DNA from: Streptomyces sp. NBC_01471
GTDB lineage: Bacteria; Actinomycetota; Actinomycetes; Streptomycetales; Streptomycetaceae
Length of the DNA: 64,000 bases
Assembly (NCBI RefSeq): GCF_041438865.1
Contig: NZ_CP109451.1
Span: 124,001 to 188,000 of the forward strand
Direction of reading: 5' to 3'
The position numbers and the translations under genes were made by a program. Below are positions 26,176 to 35,170 of the stretch, piece by piece (the first letter of the stretch is position 1; each line of letters opens with the position of its first letter). The notes beneath the pieces are model-generated. The model saw only the letters and a program-made list of their open reading frames with translations, ran no database searches and was not told where the DNA came from.

Positions 26176-27114
26176 TCAGTCGGCGTCGGCGATGAAGTCC
26201 GCTATCGCGGCAGCGACAGCTTCGGGCTGCTCGTCCGGGATGAAGTGTCCAGCGTCGGGCACGACGATTCCGGTGGTGTTGTCGGCCCATGGGCTGATGG
26301 AGGCGGCCATGTCCGGAACGGAGCCGTGGCTGCTGGAGATTCCGAGGACCGGCACAGTCAGGTGCCGCCCCTTGAGCGCCTCGCGGTTCTTACGCGCTGA
26401 CTCCGCGGCGTCTCGGTAGTACGCGAGGGAAGCGCGCAGGCCGCCGTCGGCGGCGACGGCCGCCGCGTAGTGGTCGAGCTCGGCGTCGTCGAACGTGTCG
26501 GGAGACAGTGCCTTCACCTTCAGGAACCAGCCCACGTAGTCGCGTTCGCGGCCGGCAAGCAGCGTCTCGGGCAGGTCGGGCACGATGTGGAACGCGAAAT
26601 GCCAGGTTTTCCACGCTCGATCCGGGTCGGTGGGAATCGCCTCCGGGAGAGTGATACCGGGAATTCCCGCGTCGAGCAGAGCGACCCCGCGCAGGTGGCT
26701 CTCGAAGTTGAGGGCGAGGGAGAAAGCGACCCAGGCGCCGATGTCGTGGGCGACCAGGGAGTACGTCGACACTCCGAGTGCCTTCACGGCGGCGTGGACG
26801 TGCGCGGCGACCGCGTGCGTGTCGTAGCCGCGCTCCGGACGCTCGGAGTGGCCCTGACCCGGCAGGTCGATCGCGATGACGTGGAACCGCTGGGTGAGGC
26901 GGGGCATCACCTTGCGCCAGGCCCACCAGGTTTGCGGGAATCCGGCGAGCAGGACGACGGTCGGGCCGCTCGGCCGTCCGCCGTCGACGGCATGGAGGCG
27001 GACGCCGTCCGCGTCGACCCAGCGGTGAGTGAATCCGGCCAGATGCTGCAGGGACAGCTCACGGACGGGGTTGCTTTCGGAGACCTGCGGAGTGCTGGTT
27101 GCCGGGCCGGTCAC
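26176..27114 (-). CDS. Alpha/beta hydrolase, epoxide hydrolase/haloacetate dehalogenase type
   Basis: The product is 312 aa. After an N-terminal tail the fold reads GPTVVLLAGFPQTWWAWRKV (oxyanion region), VIAIDLPGQGHSERPERGYD, then SLVAHDIGAWVAFSLALNFE with Asp as nucleophile, typical of epoxide hydrolases and haloacid dehalogenases rather than esterases. The catalytic His is in VPDAGHFIPDEQPEAV. The cap domain spans about 150-240. The gene is divergent from a TetR regulator with a palindrome close by, so it is probably induced by the TetR ligand. Confidence 0.88.
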   Translation of the reverse strand: MTGPATSTPQVSESNPVRELSLQHLAGFTHRWVDADGVRLHAVDGGRPSGPTVVLLAGFPQTWWAWRKVMPRLTQRFHVIAIDLPGQGHSERPERGYDTHAVAAHVHAAVKALGVSTYSLVAHDIGAWVAFSLALNFESHLRGVALLDAGIPGITLPEAIPTDPDRAWKTWHFAFHIVPDLPETLLAGRERDYVGWFLKVKALSPDTFDDAELDHYAAAVAADGGLRASLAYYRDAAESARKNREALKGRHLTVPVLGISSSHGSVPDMAASISPWADNTTGIVVPDAGHFIPDEQPEAVAAAIADFIADAD

Positions 27115-27251
27115 GGGGATCCCCTATCGGTTTCAAGCGTGCGGTTGGGACGGTGCAGCTGACGGCGGTGGCTGGGACCACGTGGTGTGTTTCTCGCGCG
27201 GTCGCGGAGTGCGCGGTATGCCCGGCCATGACCACGCTCGAAAGCTAACAC

Positions 27252-27275
27252 ATCTTGAACTACTTAGTTCAAGAT
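27252..27275. promoter_or_regulatory. TetR operator palindrome
   Basis: Perfect 11-bp arms ATCTTGAACTA (27252-27262) and its complement (27265-27275) are separated by 2 bp. The AT-rich site sits between the divergent hydrolase and TetR genes, 56 bp before the preferred TetR start. It is a near-ideal TetR-family operator and probably overlaps both promoters. Confidence 0.85.
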
Positions 27276-27330
27276 TAGAATGGCGCGCACCACAGTCCGG
27301 ACCATCGACGCATCGGCGAGGAAGTGCCGC

Positions 27331-27915
27331 GTGGCAGGCAAGAAGCAGTTCGACATGGACACGGCGCTCGACGCCGCGATGATCCAGTTCTGGCGCGACG
27401 GCTACGCCGACACCTCATTGGACGATTTGTCCCGGGCAACCGGCCTGAACCGCAGTTCCATCTACTCCTCCCTCGGCGACAAGGACACCCTCTTCCTGCG
27501 CTGCCTGGATCTCTACGCCGCGCGCTATGGCAAGAAGTACGACGCCGCCCTGTCGTGTGCAGCCTCGGAACCCGTTGCCGCTGTTCGTGCGTTCTTCGAC
27601 GTCACCCTTGAGCGCATCGCCGATCCCGAACTGCCTGATGGATGCCTGATTGCCCAGTCAGCCATGGCAATCCCAGTGCTGAGTCAGAGCGTCGCAGCGC
27701 ACGCCAGGCAGGCGCTCGGCTTCCAGCGGCTTCGCCTGCGCGGCGCGCTGAAGGCCGGCCGAATGACCGACCAGGGCGCCGAGGCCTTCGCTGTACACGC
27801 GGCGGCTGTGAACCAGTCGCTCGCCGTCATGAGCAGGGCCGGGGCGAGCCCCGTGCAGCTCCTGGCCATCGTGGGCGTGACCGTTGACGCGTTGTCGCAG
27901 GCGTTGCGCGCGTAA
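27331..27915 (+). CDS. TetR-family transcriptional repressor
   Basis: GTG at 27331 is chosen because GAGGAAG precedes it at good spacing and the protein then opens MAGKKQFDMDTALDAAMIQF, as usual for the family; an ATG at 27280 would put the start 5 bp from the operator. The product is 194 aa. The helix-turn-helix is GYADTSLDDLSRATGLNRSS with IYSSLGDKDTLFLRCLDLY. The C-terminal domain is of the TetR_C_6/AcuR-like kind (LPDGCLIAQSAMAIPVLSQS). It probably represses itself and the divergent hydrolase. Confidence 0.92.
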   Translation: MAGKKQFDMDTALDAAMIQFWRDGYADTSLDDLSRATGLNRSSIYSSLGDKDTLFLRCLDLYAARYGKKYDAALSCAASEPVAAVRAFFDVTLERIADPELPDGCLIAQSAMAIPVLSQSVAAHARQALGFQRLRLRGALKAGRMTDQGAEAFAVHAAAVNQSLAVMSRAGASPVQLLAIVGVTVDALSQALRA

Positions 27916-28203
27916 CGAATCCGATACGGCCGTCGGACTCGCTGCCTGGTTCGCACAGTCATTTCATGGGTTCGCGAAGGCGGCATCGCCTCGCCCATCA
28001 CGACCAACCGCGGGCTCGCCGCCCGCCTGCGGCGTCGACCGTGTCGTTCCAGACGGAACACGCACGGAACGCTCACTGACGTTCGGGCCGGCGGTACCTG
28101 CTGTGACAGAACCTGGGCCGGCGGTCGCCGAGCGCACTCGGGATATACACGTCTGAGGGGTGTCCCGTAACGGTGAGCCCTCTCCACTGTCCCGGGGCCC
28201 CGG

Positions 28204-30183
28204 TCAGGGAAACGGGTGCGGGTACGGGTTGACCTCCTCCGGGCGGAGCGGCCGGGCGGAGCGGCCGAGGTGGTGCGAGACGGTCAGCACCCGGTCGAGT
28301 CCGGTGATGCGGCGCAGATGGTGTCCGAAGGTCATCGGGAGCAGGCCGGGGACGAGGACCTTGACGCAGGAGAGACCGGATGCGGTGTGGACCGGGGTGG
28401 TCTGGTCGACGACGATCGCTTCGAGGCCGGTCGCGGCGAAACGGCCCACCAACTCGTCGAGATCCGCACGCAGGTCGGTGTGGCGCGGCCAGGCGTAACG
28501 CTCCGCGAGTTCGCGCAGGTTCCGGCGTTCTTGTGGCGGTCGGCCGCCGGGGGCGAGCAGGAAGTCGAGGCGCCGGGCGGCGACCGGGTCGCAGTACAGC
28601 AGCGCGTGGTCGTCCATCAGGCGGACGTGCCCGGGGTCCTCGCGCATCCGGGCGGCGTCCTCCGCGCGCTGCGGGTAGATCAGCCGGTACGCCTCGATGG
28701 CGGTGACCAGTTCATGCAGTGCGCCGAAGACGCCCCGTTCCGGGTCGAGCCCGGAGCCGCCGGCGCACAGCACGCCGGGGCGGGGCGCCGCGGGCTCCGT
28801 GCCGGGAGCGGAGCGCGGCTGTACGTCCACGGCGGCGGCCCAGAAACAGGGGATGCCCTCGGCGCCGGTCACGTCGAAGACTTCGACGCGGTAGCCGGTG
28901 CGCTCCTGGATCCGGTCGGCGAGCAGGCCGATCCGCCGGTCGCGCGCGGTGTGCAGGTCGAGCGCGGGCGCCGGCATCCTGGCGTACCAGGTGAGCAGGA
29001 ACGCGTCGCGCTCCGCGAGTTCCAGCAGGCCGTACAGGGCGGCCTCCTCGACACAGCCGCCGAGCGCGCAGCCGTTGGAGATCTCGGAGACGAACGGCCG
29101 GGCGGCCCGCGGTTGGTGACGGCCGAGCCGGTAGTACGCCAGGCTCTCCGGAACCAGGACCGGCTGTTCGCGGGTGAGGGAGTAGCCCCAGACCCACGGC
29201 AGGACGAGGCCGGGGTGGTAGGGCTGGAAGGGGAAGCCGGCTTCCTGGTAGCGGTGGGGTTCGTGGCTGCCGGTGGTCGCCGGGTCCAGTACACCGCCGG
29301 GGTACCGGGCGGCGAGTTCGCGGTGACTGCCGCGCACCACGGTGCGCCGCCCTCCTGGGCGGCCTCCGCCGAGCCGCTCCAGCGCCTCCGCTATCGCGGT
29401 GACCCTCGCGGTACGGAAGTCGAGCGCGCGGCCGTAACCGCCGTCGACCGACTCGGGCGGGCCGGCCTTGGCCTCCGCGAACGGCAGGGTGTGCAGTCCG
29501 CGGGTCCGCAGTCCCTTGAGCACGCCGGTCTCGTCGTCGGCGTAGCGGGCTTCCAGCGCGGCCCGCTCGGTGCGCAGGTCCCGGACCCGCAGGACCTCGG
29601 GGTCCGGCTTGGGCCGGGGGACGCGTGGGATCGCCGCGCGGGCCGGGGAGTCGTCGGGCAGGCTGCCGCAGTCGCGGCAGTGGGGGTCGGGCAGAAAGAG
29701 GTGCCGGGTGATCTCCAGGTCGGCGAGGCGGACCATGGTGACGGCCTGTCCGGTGGCCGCCGCCGCGCCGAGCCGGCTCAGCGCGAGGTGCGCGGCGAGG
29801 TCGGCTGCGATCGGGGTGAGCAGCGGCGAGACCGTGCCGGTGAGGCGGCTGCCGTAGGCGGTGCGCAGGGCCGCCTCCTCCGCCGCGTCCGCGCGTGCTC
29901 CGGCGCGGCGCGCGGCGAGGCAGCGGTGACAGCCCGGGGCGCCGGGGCGGACCAGCGGGCCGATGACCACGCGATCCAGTTCCGCGGCGACGAGCAGGAA
30001 CGAGTGCCCGCCGGCCACCAGCTCACGCGCACCTTCTGACGCCGCGTCGGGTGTGTCGGCCGCCAGGATCCTGATCCCGGTCCGCGGCGGTGGCAGGGCG
30101 CCGGAACGGCGGACGAGGGCCTGGCCGAGCAAGCCGCCGTCGTGGTGCACCCGGGCGGCGGCCGGCAGGAGGTCATCAGTCAT
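28204..30183 (-). CDS. Thiopeptide YcaO cyclodehydratase (TbtG-like)
   Basis: This 659-aa protein is the last gene of the thiopeptide operon. It uses ATP to cyclise Cys side chains of the precursor to thiazolines. Residues 1-200 hold an E1-like N-terminal part with a four-Cys zinc site (GAPGCHRCLAAR and DPHCRDCGSL). The YcaO domain follows, with GRALDFRTARVTAIAEALER and SNGCALGGCVEEAALYGLLE then ERDAFLLTWY as ATP/Mg motifs. The C-terminus ends NPYPHPFP, the proline-rich tail required in many azoline-forming YcaOs. Its start overlaps the upstream RRE/E1-like gene by 8 bp, matching the usual TbtF/TbtG partnership. Confidence 0.93.
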   Translation of the reverse strand: MTDDLLPAAARVHHDGGLLGQALVRRSGALPPPRTGIRILAADTPDAASEGARELVAGGHSFLLVAAELDRVVIGPLVRPGAPGCHRCLAARRAGARADAAEEAALRTAYGSRLTGTVSPLLTPIAADLAAHLALSRLGAAAATGQAVTMVRLADLEITRHLFLPDPHCRDCGSLPDDSPARAAIPRVPRPKPDPEVLRVRDLRTERAALEARYADDETGVLKGLRTRGLHTLPFAEAKAGPPESVDGGYGRALDFRTARVTAIAEALERLGGGRPGGRRTVVRGSHRELAARYPGGVLDPATTGSHEPHRYQEAGFPFQPYHPGLVLPWVWGYSLTREQPVLVPESLAYYRLGRHQPRAARPFVSEISNGCALGGCVEEAALYGLLELAERDAFLLTWYARMPAPALDLHTARDRRIGLLADRIQERTGYRVEVFDVTGAEGIPCFWAAAVDVQPRSAPGTEPAAPRPGVLCAGGSGLDPERGVFGALHELVTAIEAYRLIYPQRAEDAARMREDPGHVRLMDDHALLYCDPVAARRLDFLLAPGGRPPQERRNLRELAERYAWPRHTDLRADLDELVGRFAATGLEAIVVDQTTPVHTASGLSCVKVLVPGLLPMTFGHHLRRITGLDRVLTVSHHLGRSARPLRPEEVNPYPHPFP

Positions 30184-31585
30184 CGCAGCGCACCGCTCTC
30201 AACAGGTGGGGCAGGATCCCGGTGGCGGCCGGATCATGGTCGAGCGGCACGATCAGTGTGCCGTGCGAGGGGCCGCGCCGGTCGCGGAGCGCCGCCGTCA
30301 CCGCCTCTTCGAAGGTGGCGCCCGAGCCGAGACCCCGGGGCGCGTGCGGGCCCCGCGCGGTGACGGAGGCCGCCGGAACCAGGTGGGCCGTGCCGTGCTC
30401 CGGAGACCAGGCCCACAGCGAGGGCCCGCCGGGGGCCGGGACGAACCGCCGGGGGTCGACGGCGAGCAGTGCGTAGAGCGCCAGAGCGCGTCGCGCGGTG
30501 CGAAGGCGCGCCGTGGTGAAGTCGCGGCCGGTGGCGTGGACCCGGTGCGCTGCCCGGCCGGTGCGCGGGTCACGGACCAGGGCCCTGGAGGCGTGCCGGG
30601 GGAACTGCGGCAGAGCTCCCTCCTCCAGTTCGGCGAGCAGCCCGGCGCGCGGGTCGATGCAGCCCGCGGCGCGCCGGGAGAATTCCCCGGGGCCGACGGT
30701 CCGCCCGTCGCGCAGGGCGGCGATCCCGGCGAGGAACCGCGCCGCGGACTCCGGCGCCGCGGGCAGTGCGGCCGGGTGCGGCCGGTAGGGGTGGCGGGTG
30801 GTGGTCAGGGTCGCGGTGTCCAGCCGGACCAGCGGTTCCGGCTCACTCGCCGCGCCGGCGGCGGGACCGAGAAAGGCCTGCTGGAAACGGTGCGCCAGCA
30901 GGGTGGCGGCGAACTCGGCTGCTTCGTAGGGGTATTGAGGTGTACGAGGGGCGGCCTGCGTGCCGTGCACGCGCAGCCAGCCACCGAGCCAGCCGCCCTC
31001 GGTGCGTTCCGGGCCGGGGCCCAGCCACCAGGACTCCGCGTCACGGACAGCCGCGGCGAACCGCAGGCCGTGTGCGCGGCACTCCTCGTCGAGCCGGGCG
31101 ACGGACTGCGGATCGTCGCCCGCCGCGAGCAGCAGCAGTGCGTCGTGGCCGCCGGCCGCCACCGCGGTCCGGGCCGCCGCGTGGTCGGTCACCGGCGTGA
31201 TGGCGGAGAGCCCGGTCAGCCGCAGCGCGTCCGTCAGTGCGCCCACCGTGGGAGGAGCGCAGAGGACCAGCACCCGCAGCCGCGGGTAGGAGGCGGTGTG
31301 CCGGTCCGGGCCGGGAGCGGCCCGGTCCGCCAGCAGGCCGTGGCGGTCGATGAGCTGGAGGATCCGCAGCACCACGGTGCGGCGGTCTCCGTCGAGGCCG
31401 TCGAGCAGCTGGTCCACGGTGCGGGTGCCGTCCAGGAACGGGGCGAGCCGGTCCAGCCAGCCGGCGATACCGGGCGCGGCGATCAGGTCGGTGCCGCGGC
31501 TGGACCGCACATAGACGGTGCCGCTGCCGCTCGGCGTCAGGAAGACGTCGGGGCGCAGGAGAGGTGCGGAGTCGGAGGTGATCAC
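30176..31585 (-). CDS. TOMM leader-binding RRE/E1-like (Ocin-ThiF-like) protein, TbtF-like
   Basis: This 469-aa protein begins with a PqqD-like RiPP recognition element (residues 1-90: LLRPDVFLTPSGSGTVYVRS, then WLDRLAPFLDGTRTVDQLLD and LRILQLIDRHGLLAD). It is followed by an E1/ThiF-like region lacking adenylation motifs (YPRLRVLVLCAPPTVGALTD). In thiomuracin-type pathways this protein binds the leader and hands the core to the YcaO. It overlaps the YcaO gene by 8 bp, so the two are probably a functional pair. A GTG start follows GAGGACA. A second, shorter homologue opens the same operon. Confidence 0.88.
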   Translation of the reverse strand: MITSDSAPLLRPDVFLTPSGSGTVYVRSSRGTDLIAAPGIAGWLDRLAPFLDGTRTVDQLLDGLDGDRRTVVLRILQLIDRHGLLADRAAPGPDRHTASYPRLRVLVLCAPPTVGALTDALRLTGLSAITPVTDHAAARTAVAAGGHDALLLLAAGDDPQSVARLDEECRAHGLRFAAAVRDAESWWLGPGPERTEGGWLGGWLRVHGTQAAPRTPQYPYEAAEFAATLLAHRFQQAFLGPAAGAASEPEPLVRLDTATLTTTRHPYRPHPAALPAAPESAARFLAGIAALRDGRTVGPGEFSRRAAGCIDPRAGLLAELEEGALPQFPRHASRALVRDPRTGRAAHRVHATGRDFTTARLRTARRALALYALLAVDPRRFVPAPGGPSLWAWSPEHGTAHLVPAASVTARGPHAPRGLGSGATFEEAVTAALRDRRGPSHGTLIVPLDHDPAATGILPHLLRAVRCDD

Positions 31586-31634
31586 TGTGTCCTCGGCCGG
31601 GAAGGGGGCGGTGCGGCCGGGAGGTCCGGGACGA

Positions 31635-32936
31635 TCACAACGGGCCTTCCTGGCCGAGCAGATGACAGGCCGGTGTCCCGCTGCCGCGTTCCCGGCCCAG
31701 CAGCACGGCGAGCAGCGTGGTGCGGTCGGGGTGGGTGCGCAGGACGGCGTCGGCGGCCGCGGTGTCCACGTCGCAGCGGAGTCCGGCGCCGAGCCCGGCG
31801 CGCGCGGCGGCCAGGCCGATCCGCTGACCGATGACGCCCGCCCGCAGGTTGAGCATCCGGTACCAGCGGTCTCCGTGGGCGGGATAGCCCGCCTCGTAGT
31901 CGCCGGTCACGAGTACGGCGCAGGCAGCCTCGAAACCCGCCAGCTCCCCCGGTCCGCCGGGCGGGAACAGGTCCCGTGGCGTGACCTCCCCGGTGACCGG
32001 TACGAGCCGGCCTGTGCTCGGGTCGTGCCGGTGGCAGCCCGCTTCCAGCCCGGTGACGCGCTGGGCGACCACGTACAGGTCGCAGTCGGCCGGGGCGGCG
32101 TGGTCCAGGGGGACCGGGCAGGCGGCCTCCGCCAGGACCTCGCCCAGGGCGGCCGACGGAACAGGGACCGGCTCGAAGCCGGAGCGGGCCGTACGGCGGC
32201 GCAGCAGAGGCGCGTCGGGCGTGATCGCGCCCGGAGTCCGGGCGGTGACGACCGCGTGGACGCGCTCCGCCGCGGGGTCGAGGCCGAGCAGGCGGCCCAG
32301 TTCCTCCTCCGCGAAGCGCGCGTGCGCCGTCGGCGCGGCACCGGCCGACTCCAGCAGGGTGAGAGCCTGCCCGGTCAGCACGCCGGTGTCGAGTGCTTGC
32401 AGACGGTGGCCGAAGAGCCCGTAGCGGGCCAGATTCGCGTCCAGCCGACTGGTGATCAGCAGGACTGATCCCGGTTGTTCGTGCGGCGGCCGGTCCAGCG
32501 CGCGGGCGAGGTCGTCACGCAGGTCGGCGGAGGAGAGGAGTTCGAGTGCGTGAGCCGCCGGCAGATAGTGGCAGAGCCCGGCGGCGGTGGCCGCGTACAC
32601 CTCAGCCGGGTAGGTGCCGCCGCCGGACGGCACCGGCCGGCCCGCACCCACACCCGCGGCGGTCCAGTCGACCCGGGTGACGCCGTTGAGCAGCGCGAGG
32701 AGTGCGCCCAGACTCTCCAGGAAGGCGGCCCGACCGTGGGCGGCGGAGGGTGAAGGGAACGCCGGCGGGAACGGCAGGGGGAGGACGGGCACGCCCGGGT
32801 GGTGCTTGGGCGCGGTGCTGCCCGCCGCCGGGTCGATGGTGGGCAGCACACGGCCGTGCCGTGCGTGGTAGCGGCGCGCCGCCGCCCCTCCGTTCTCCGC
32901 GGGCGGAGGGCAGGCACCGGGCGGGGCGGTCCTCAT
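31635..32936 (-). CDS. SagB/McbC-type azoline dehydrogenase (second copy)
   Basis: This 433-aa nitroreductase-fold protein would use FMN to oxidise thiazolines to thiazoles. Visible motifs are AGRPVPSGGGTYPAEVYAAT (the RxxPSxGGxYP loop of SagB-like enzymes, with Arg-Pro spaced differently), MLNLRAGVIGQRIGLAAARA and TLLAVLLGRERG. The start overlaps the pyridine-synthase stop by 4 bp (ATGA). Another dehydrogenase of equal length lies at 37857-39161. They differ strongly in sequence, so one may have a separate substrate or may have lost catalysis. Confidence 0.85.
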   Translation of the reverse strand: MRTAPPGACPPPAENGGAAARRYHARHGRVLPTIDPAAGSTAPKHHPGVPVLPLPFPPAFPSPSAAHGRAAFLESLGALLALLNGVTRVDWTAAGVGAGRPVPSGGGTYPAEVYAATAAGLCHYLPAAHALELLSSADLRDDLARALDRPPHEQPGSVLLITSRLDANLARYGLFGHRLQALDTGVLTGQALTLLESAGAAPTAHARFAEEELGRLLGLDPAAERVHAVVTARTPGAITPDAPLLRRRTARSGFEPVPVPSAALGEVLAEAACPVPLDHAAPADCDLYVVAQRVTGLEAGCHRHDPSTGRLVPVTGEVTPRDLFPPGGPGELAGFEAACAVLVTGDYEAGYPAHGDRWYRMLNLRAGVIGQRIGLAAARAGLGAGLRCDVDTAAADAVLRTHPDRTTLLAVLLGRERGSGTPACHLLGQEGPL

Positions 32937-34138
32937 CCGTGTGTCCGTTCCGGTGCGGTCGCGTTCTGCGGCATACCGGGAGCGCTCGCGGCGGTGGCCA
33001 GGACCAGTTCGAGCGCGCTGACCCCGTAGACCTCCTCCACCGCGTCGGCCGCGAGGTGGCAGAGCAGATAGCGCGTCAGGCCGGGCAGCCCGAGCCGGGA
33101 GAGATGGAGGTAGGTGTAGTTGAGCATCAGGCGGTAGCGCAGGAAGCGCGGATCCCGGTACATCATCTGCTTGTACGTGGCGCTGCCGCTGATCGCCCGG
33201 TGCAGCGGGCTGGTCGTGAGCAGTTCGCCGATGCCGTTCTCCTCGTCGGTCGGGATCTCCGTCTCCGGGATCTCGCCGGCCTCGTACAGAGCGGTCCAGC
33301 GAGTGCCCAGCGGATCGATCGCGGCCACCCAGCGGTGCAGTTCCGCCGCCCCGCCCGGCCCTGCCGCGGCCCCGGCGTCCGGCGCCCCGGGCTCTGCCGC
33401 GCCGGAATCGAAGGCCGCGACCACGGCGCGCACCTGCGCGGTGAGTACCGCGCTGTTGGCCGCGTACCGCTGCTCGAAGGCGTCCCGCACCTGGGGGCCG
33501 ACCGTGCTCAGGTAGCCCTCGGCGTGCGAACGGAAGGAGACGAACCCGCGGCGGATCGAAGGGTCCTGCGGGTGCCGGCAGAGTGTGTGCGCGGTGGCGA
33601 GCATCAGGCGCAGGGCCAGCGTCTCGCGCGGCAGCCCCGCGGCGACGGACTCCAGGTGCTCGAACAGCAGGCCGTTGGTCCGCTGGTAGAAGAGGGCCAG
33701 CTCGTCGGCGCCGACCGGACAGCCCAGCACGTCGACCCGGCGGTCGTGCTCCTCCCAGGTGATCGAGTTGTCCCGGTAGAAGGGCGTCAGCGGGCCGGGT
33801 TCCCGTTCGGCCGCGGCGAGGCGGCGGTGCAGGGGCAGCAGACCGTCCTCGTCGAGGGGAGCCGCGGTGGACGGCCGTGCCCGCAGATGTCCGCCGACCA
33901 GTTCGGAGACGGCGGGCTCCACTAGTCCGGCGAAGACGGCGGGCGTGGCCCGGACCACCAGGCGCAGATGGGGGCCGCGGCGCCAGTGCCGCAGCACATA
34001 GGCCGATTCGACGTGACCGGCGCAGCGCTCGATCACCGGCCGTACGGCGTGCAGGATCAGCTGGTCGGTGTCGTCACCGAAGTACGCGATGTGGGCCGCG
34101 CGCCACTGTGGCTCTTCCGGCTGCGGGACGGCTGTCAC
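32933..34138 (-). CDS. Thiopeptide pyridine synthase (TbtD-like)
   Basis: The product is 401 aa; the GTG start follows GAGGAGG, 57 bp after the upstream gene. It opens WRAAHIAYFGDDTDQLILHA, then RHWRRGPHLRLVVRATP, the LanB-C/SpaB_C signature with the RHWxxGPHLRL core, and ends in a helical region (RYRLMLNYTYLHLSRLGLPG). Proteins of this type catalyse the formal [4+2] cycloaddition between two dehydroalanines, closing the macrocycle into a pyridine and expelling the leader. Its length and position beside the eliminating LanB-C protein support this over a second eliminase. Confidence 0.88.
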   Translation of the reverse strand: MTAVPQPEEPQWRAAHIAYFGDDTDQLILHAVRPVIERCAGHVESAYVLRHWRRGPHLRLVVRATPAVFAGLVEPAVSELVGGHLRARPSTAAPLDEDGLLPLHRRLAAAEREPGPLTPFYRDNSITWEEHDRRVDVLGCPVGADELALFYQRTNGLLFEHLESVAAGLPRETLALRLMLATAHTLCRHPQDPSIRRGFVSFRSHAEGYLSTVGPQVRDAFEQRYAANSAVLTAQVRAVVAAFDSGAAEPGAPDAGAAAGPGGAAELHRWVAAIDPLGTRWTALYEAGEIPETEIPTDEENGIGELLTTSPLHRAISGSATYKQMMYRDPRFLRYRLMLNYTYLHLSRLGLPGLTRYLLCHLAADAVEEVYGVSALELVLATAASAPGMPQNATAPERTHG

Positions 34139-34195
34139 GGGAGTCCTCCTCTGCGGTTCTCTGCTGTCCGTGCTTCTCGGTGCGGGGGCCGGGCC

Positions 34196-35170
34196 TCACG
34201 GTGGGGCGGCGCCGTCGTGCCGGACGTGGCCGTGGCCGTCCCGGTGACGCCGGGAGCTGTGCTGACGCGACTGGTGACTGTCCGTCAGTTCTGCCACGGC
34301 CAGCAGGGCCAGGGCCCGCAGGGTGGCCTCCTGGCCGATCCGTACGTCGAGACGGTTGCAGGCCAGGTGGGTGAGATGACCGGCCAGCAGGGCAGGGACG
34401 GCGGCCTGTCGCTGGGCACTGCGGCAGGCCGCGAGCCACCGGCTCACCGGGTCGGCGCCGGCCGGGTCCGCCACGTCCGCCGGTGCCGCCGCGCGGGCCG
34501 CGCGGGCCGCGCGGGCCGCGCGGGCGACGGTGAGCAGGGCGGCCCGCCCGTTCCTGTACTGGGCCAGCACCTCCGGCGCCGGCCGCCCCGGCGGGGCGCC
34601 CGCGTCCAGGGTGCCGGCCAGCAGGGCGAAACAGTGCGCCGTCCGCTGTGCCGGGCTCCAGCCGGCCAGCACGGCGGTGACGGCCAGCTCGCTGCAGGTG
34701 GCGAACGCGTCCTCCGCGGCCCGCAGCGCGGCGCCACGGCCGTACTTGCCGTGCTCCGGCCGGTAGGGGTGGAAGGCGAGACTGTCGTTGGGGGCCAGGG
34801 TCCCGGGCTCGCTCTCCGGCTCCAGGGCGGCCAACTGCCCAGCCAGTGACTGGTATTGGTGCGCCGACATGGGCTGAGAGGGCGGCAGCGTACGGAAGAG
34901 CTCCATGGCGTGTGCGTCCAGCACGGCGCATACAGCGGGCCCGGCCGCCGGTGCGGTGAGCCGGACCCGCAGACGCAGGTGCGGGCCGCCGTGCCAGTGG
35001 CGGAGGAAGAAGAAGCGGTCGGCCAGCCCGCGTTCCCGCAGCTCCGCGACGGCCGCGGGGATCAGCGTGCTCACCACCAGGTCGAGCGGGTGCCCGGTGA
35101 ACACATGGGCGCTGACCCAGCGGTCCTCCGGCTCCGGGCCCGGCACGCCTGCGGACGCACGGGTCAGCAT
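34196..35170 (-). CDS. LanB C-terminal-type glutamate eliminase (TbtC-like)
   Basis: This 324-aa protein carries the SpaB_C/thiopeptide-type domain: WVSAHVFTGHPLDLVVSTLI, then FFFLRHWHGGPHLRLRVRLT. The C-terminus has an Ala-rich tract and a His/Arg-rich tail. In thiopeptide pathways such proteins remove glutamate from glutamyl-Ser to give dehydroalanine. Its ATG overlaps the stop of the glutamylating LanB by 7 bp, as expected for the split dehydratase. A GCGGGCCGC run (about 34495-34520) encodes an ARAARAARAARA repeat, a likely slippage site. Confidence 0.88.
   Translation of the reverse strand: MLTRASAGVPGPEPEDRWVSAHVFTGHPLDLVVSTLIPAAVAELRERGLADRFFFLRHWHGGPHLRLRVRLTAPAAGPAVCAVLDAHAMELFRTLPPSQPMSAHQYQSLAGQLAALEPESEPGTLAPNDSLAFHPYRPEHGKYGRGAALRAAEDAFATCSELAVTAVLAGWSPAQRTAHCFALLAGTLDAGAPPGRPAPEVLAQYRNGRAALLTVARAARAARAARAAAPADVADPAGADPVSRWLAACRSAQRQAAVPALLAGHLTHLACNRLDVRIGQEATLRALALLAVAELTDSHQSRQHSSRRHRDGHGHVRHDGAAPP

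Noticed and set aside
28216..32468. Very long plus-strand open frames opposite the thiopeptide operon (about 600 codons each).
   Set aside because: They are artefacts of high third-position GC in the minus-strand genes; composition is Arg/Gly/Pro-rich with no family motifs.
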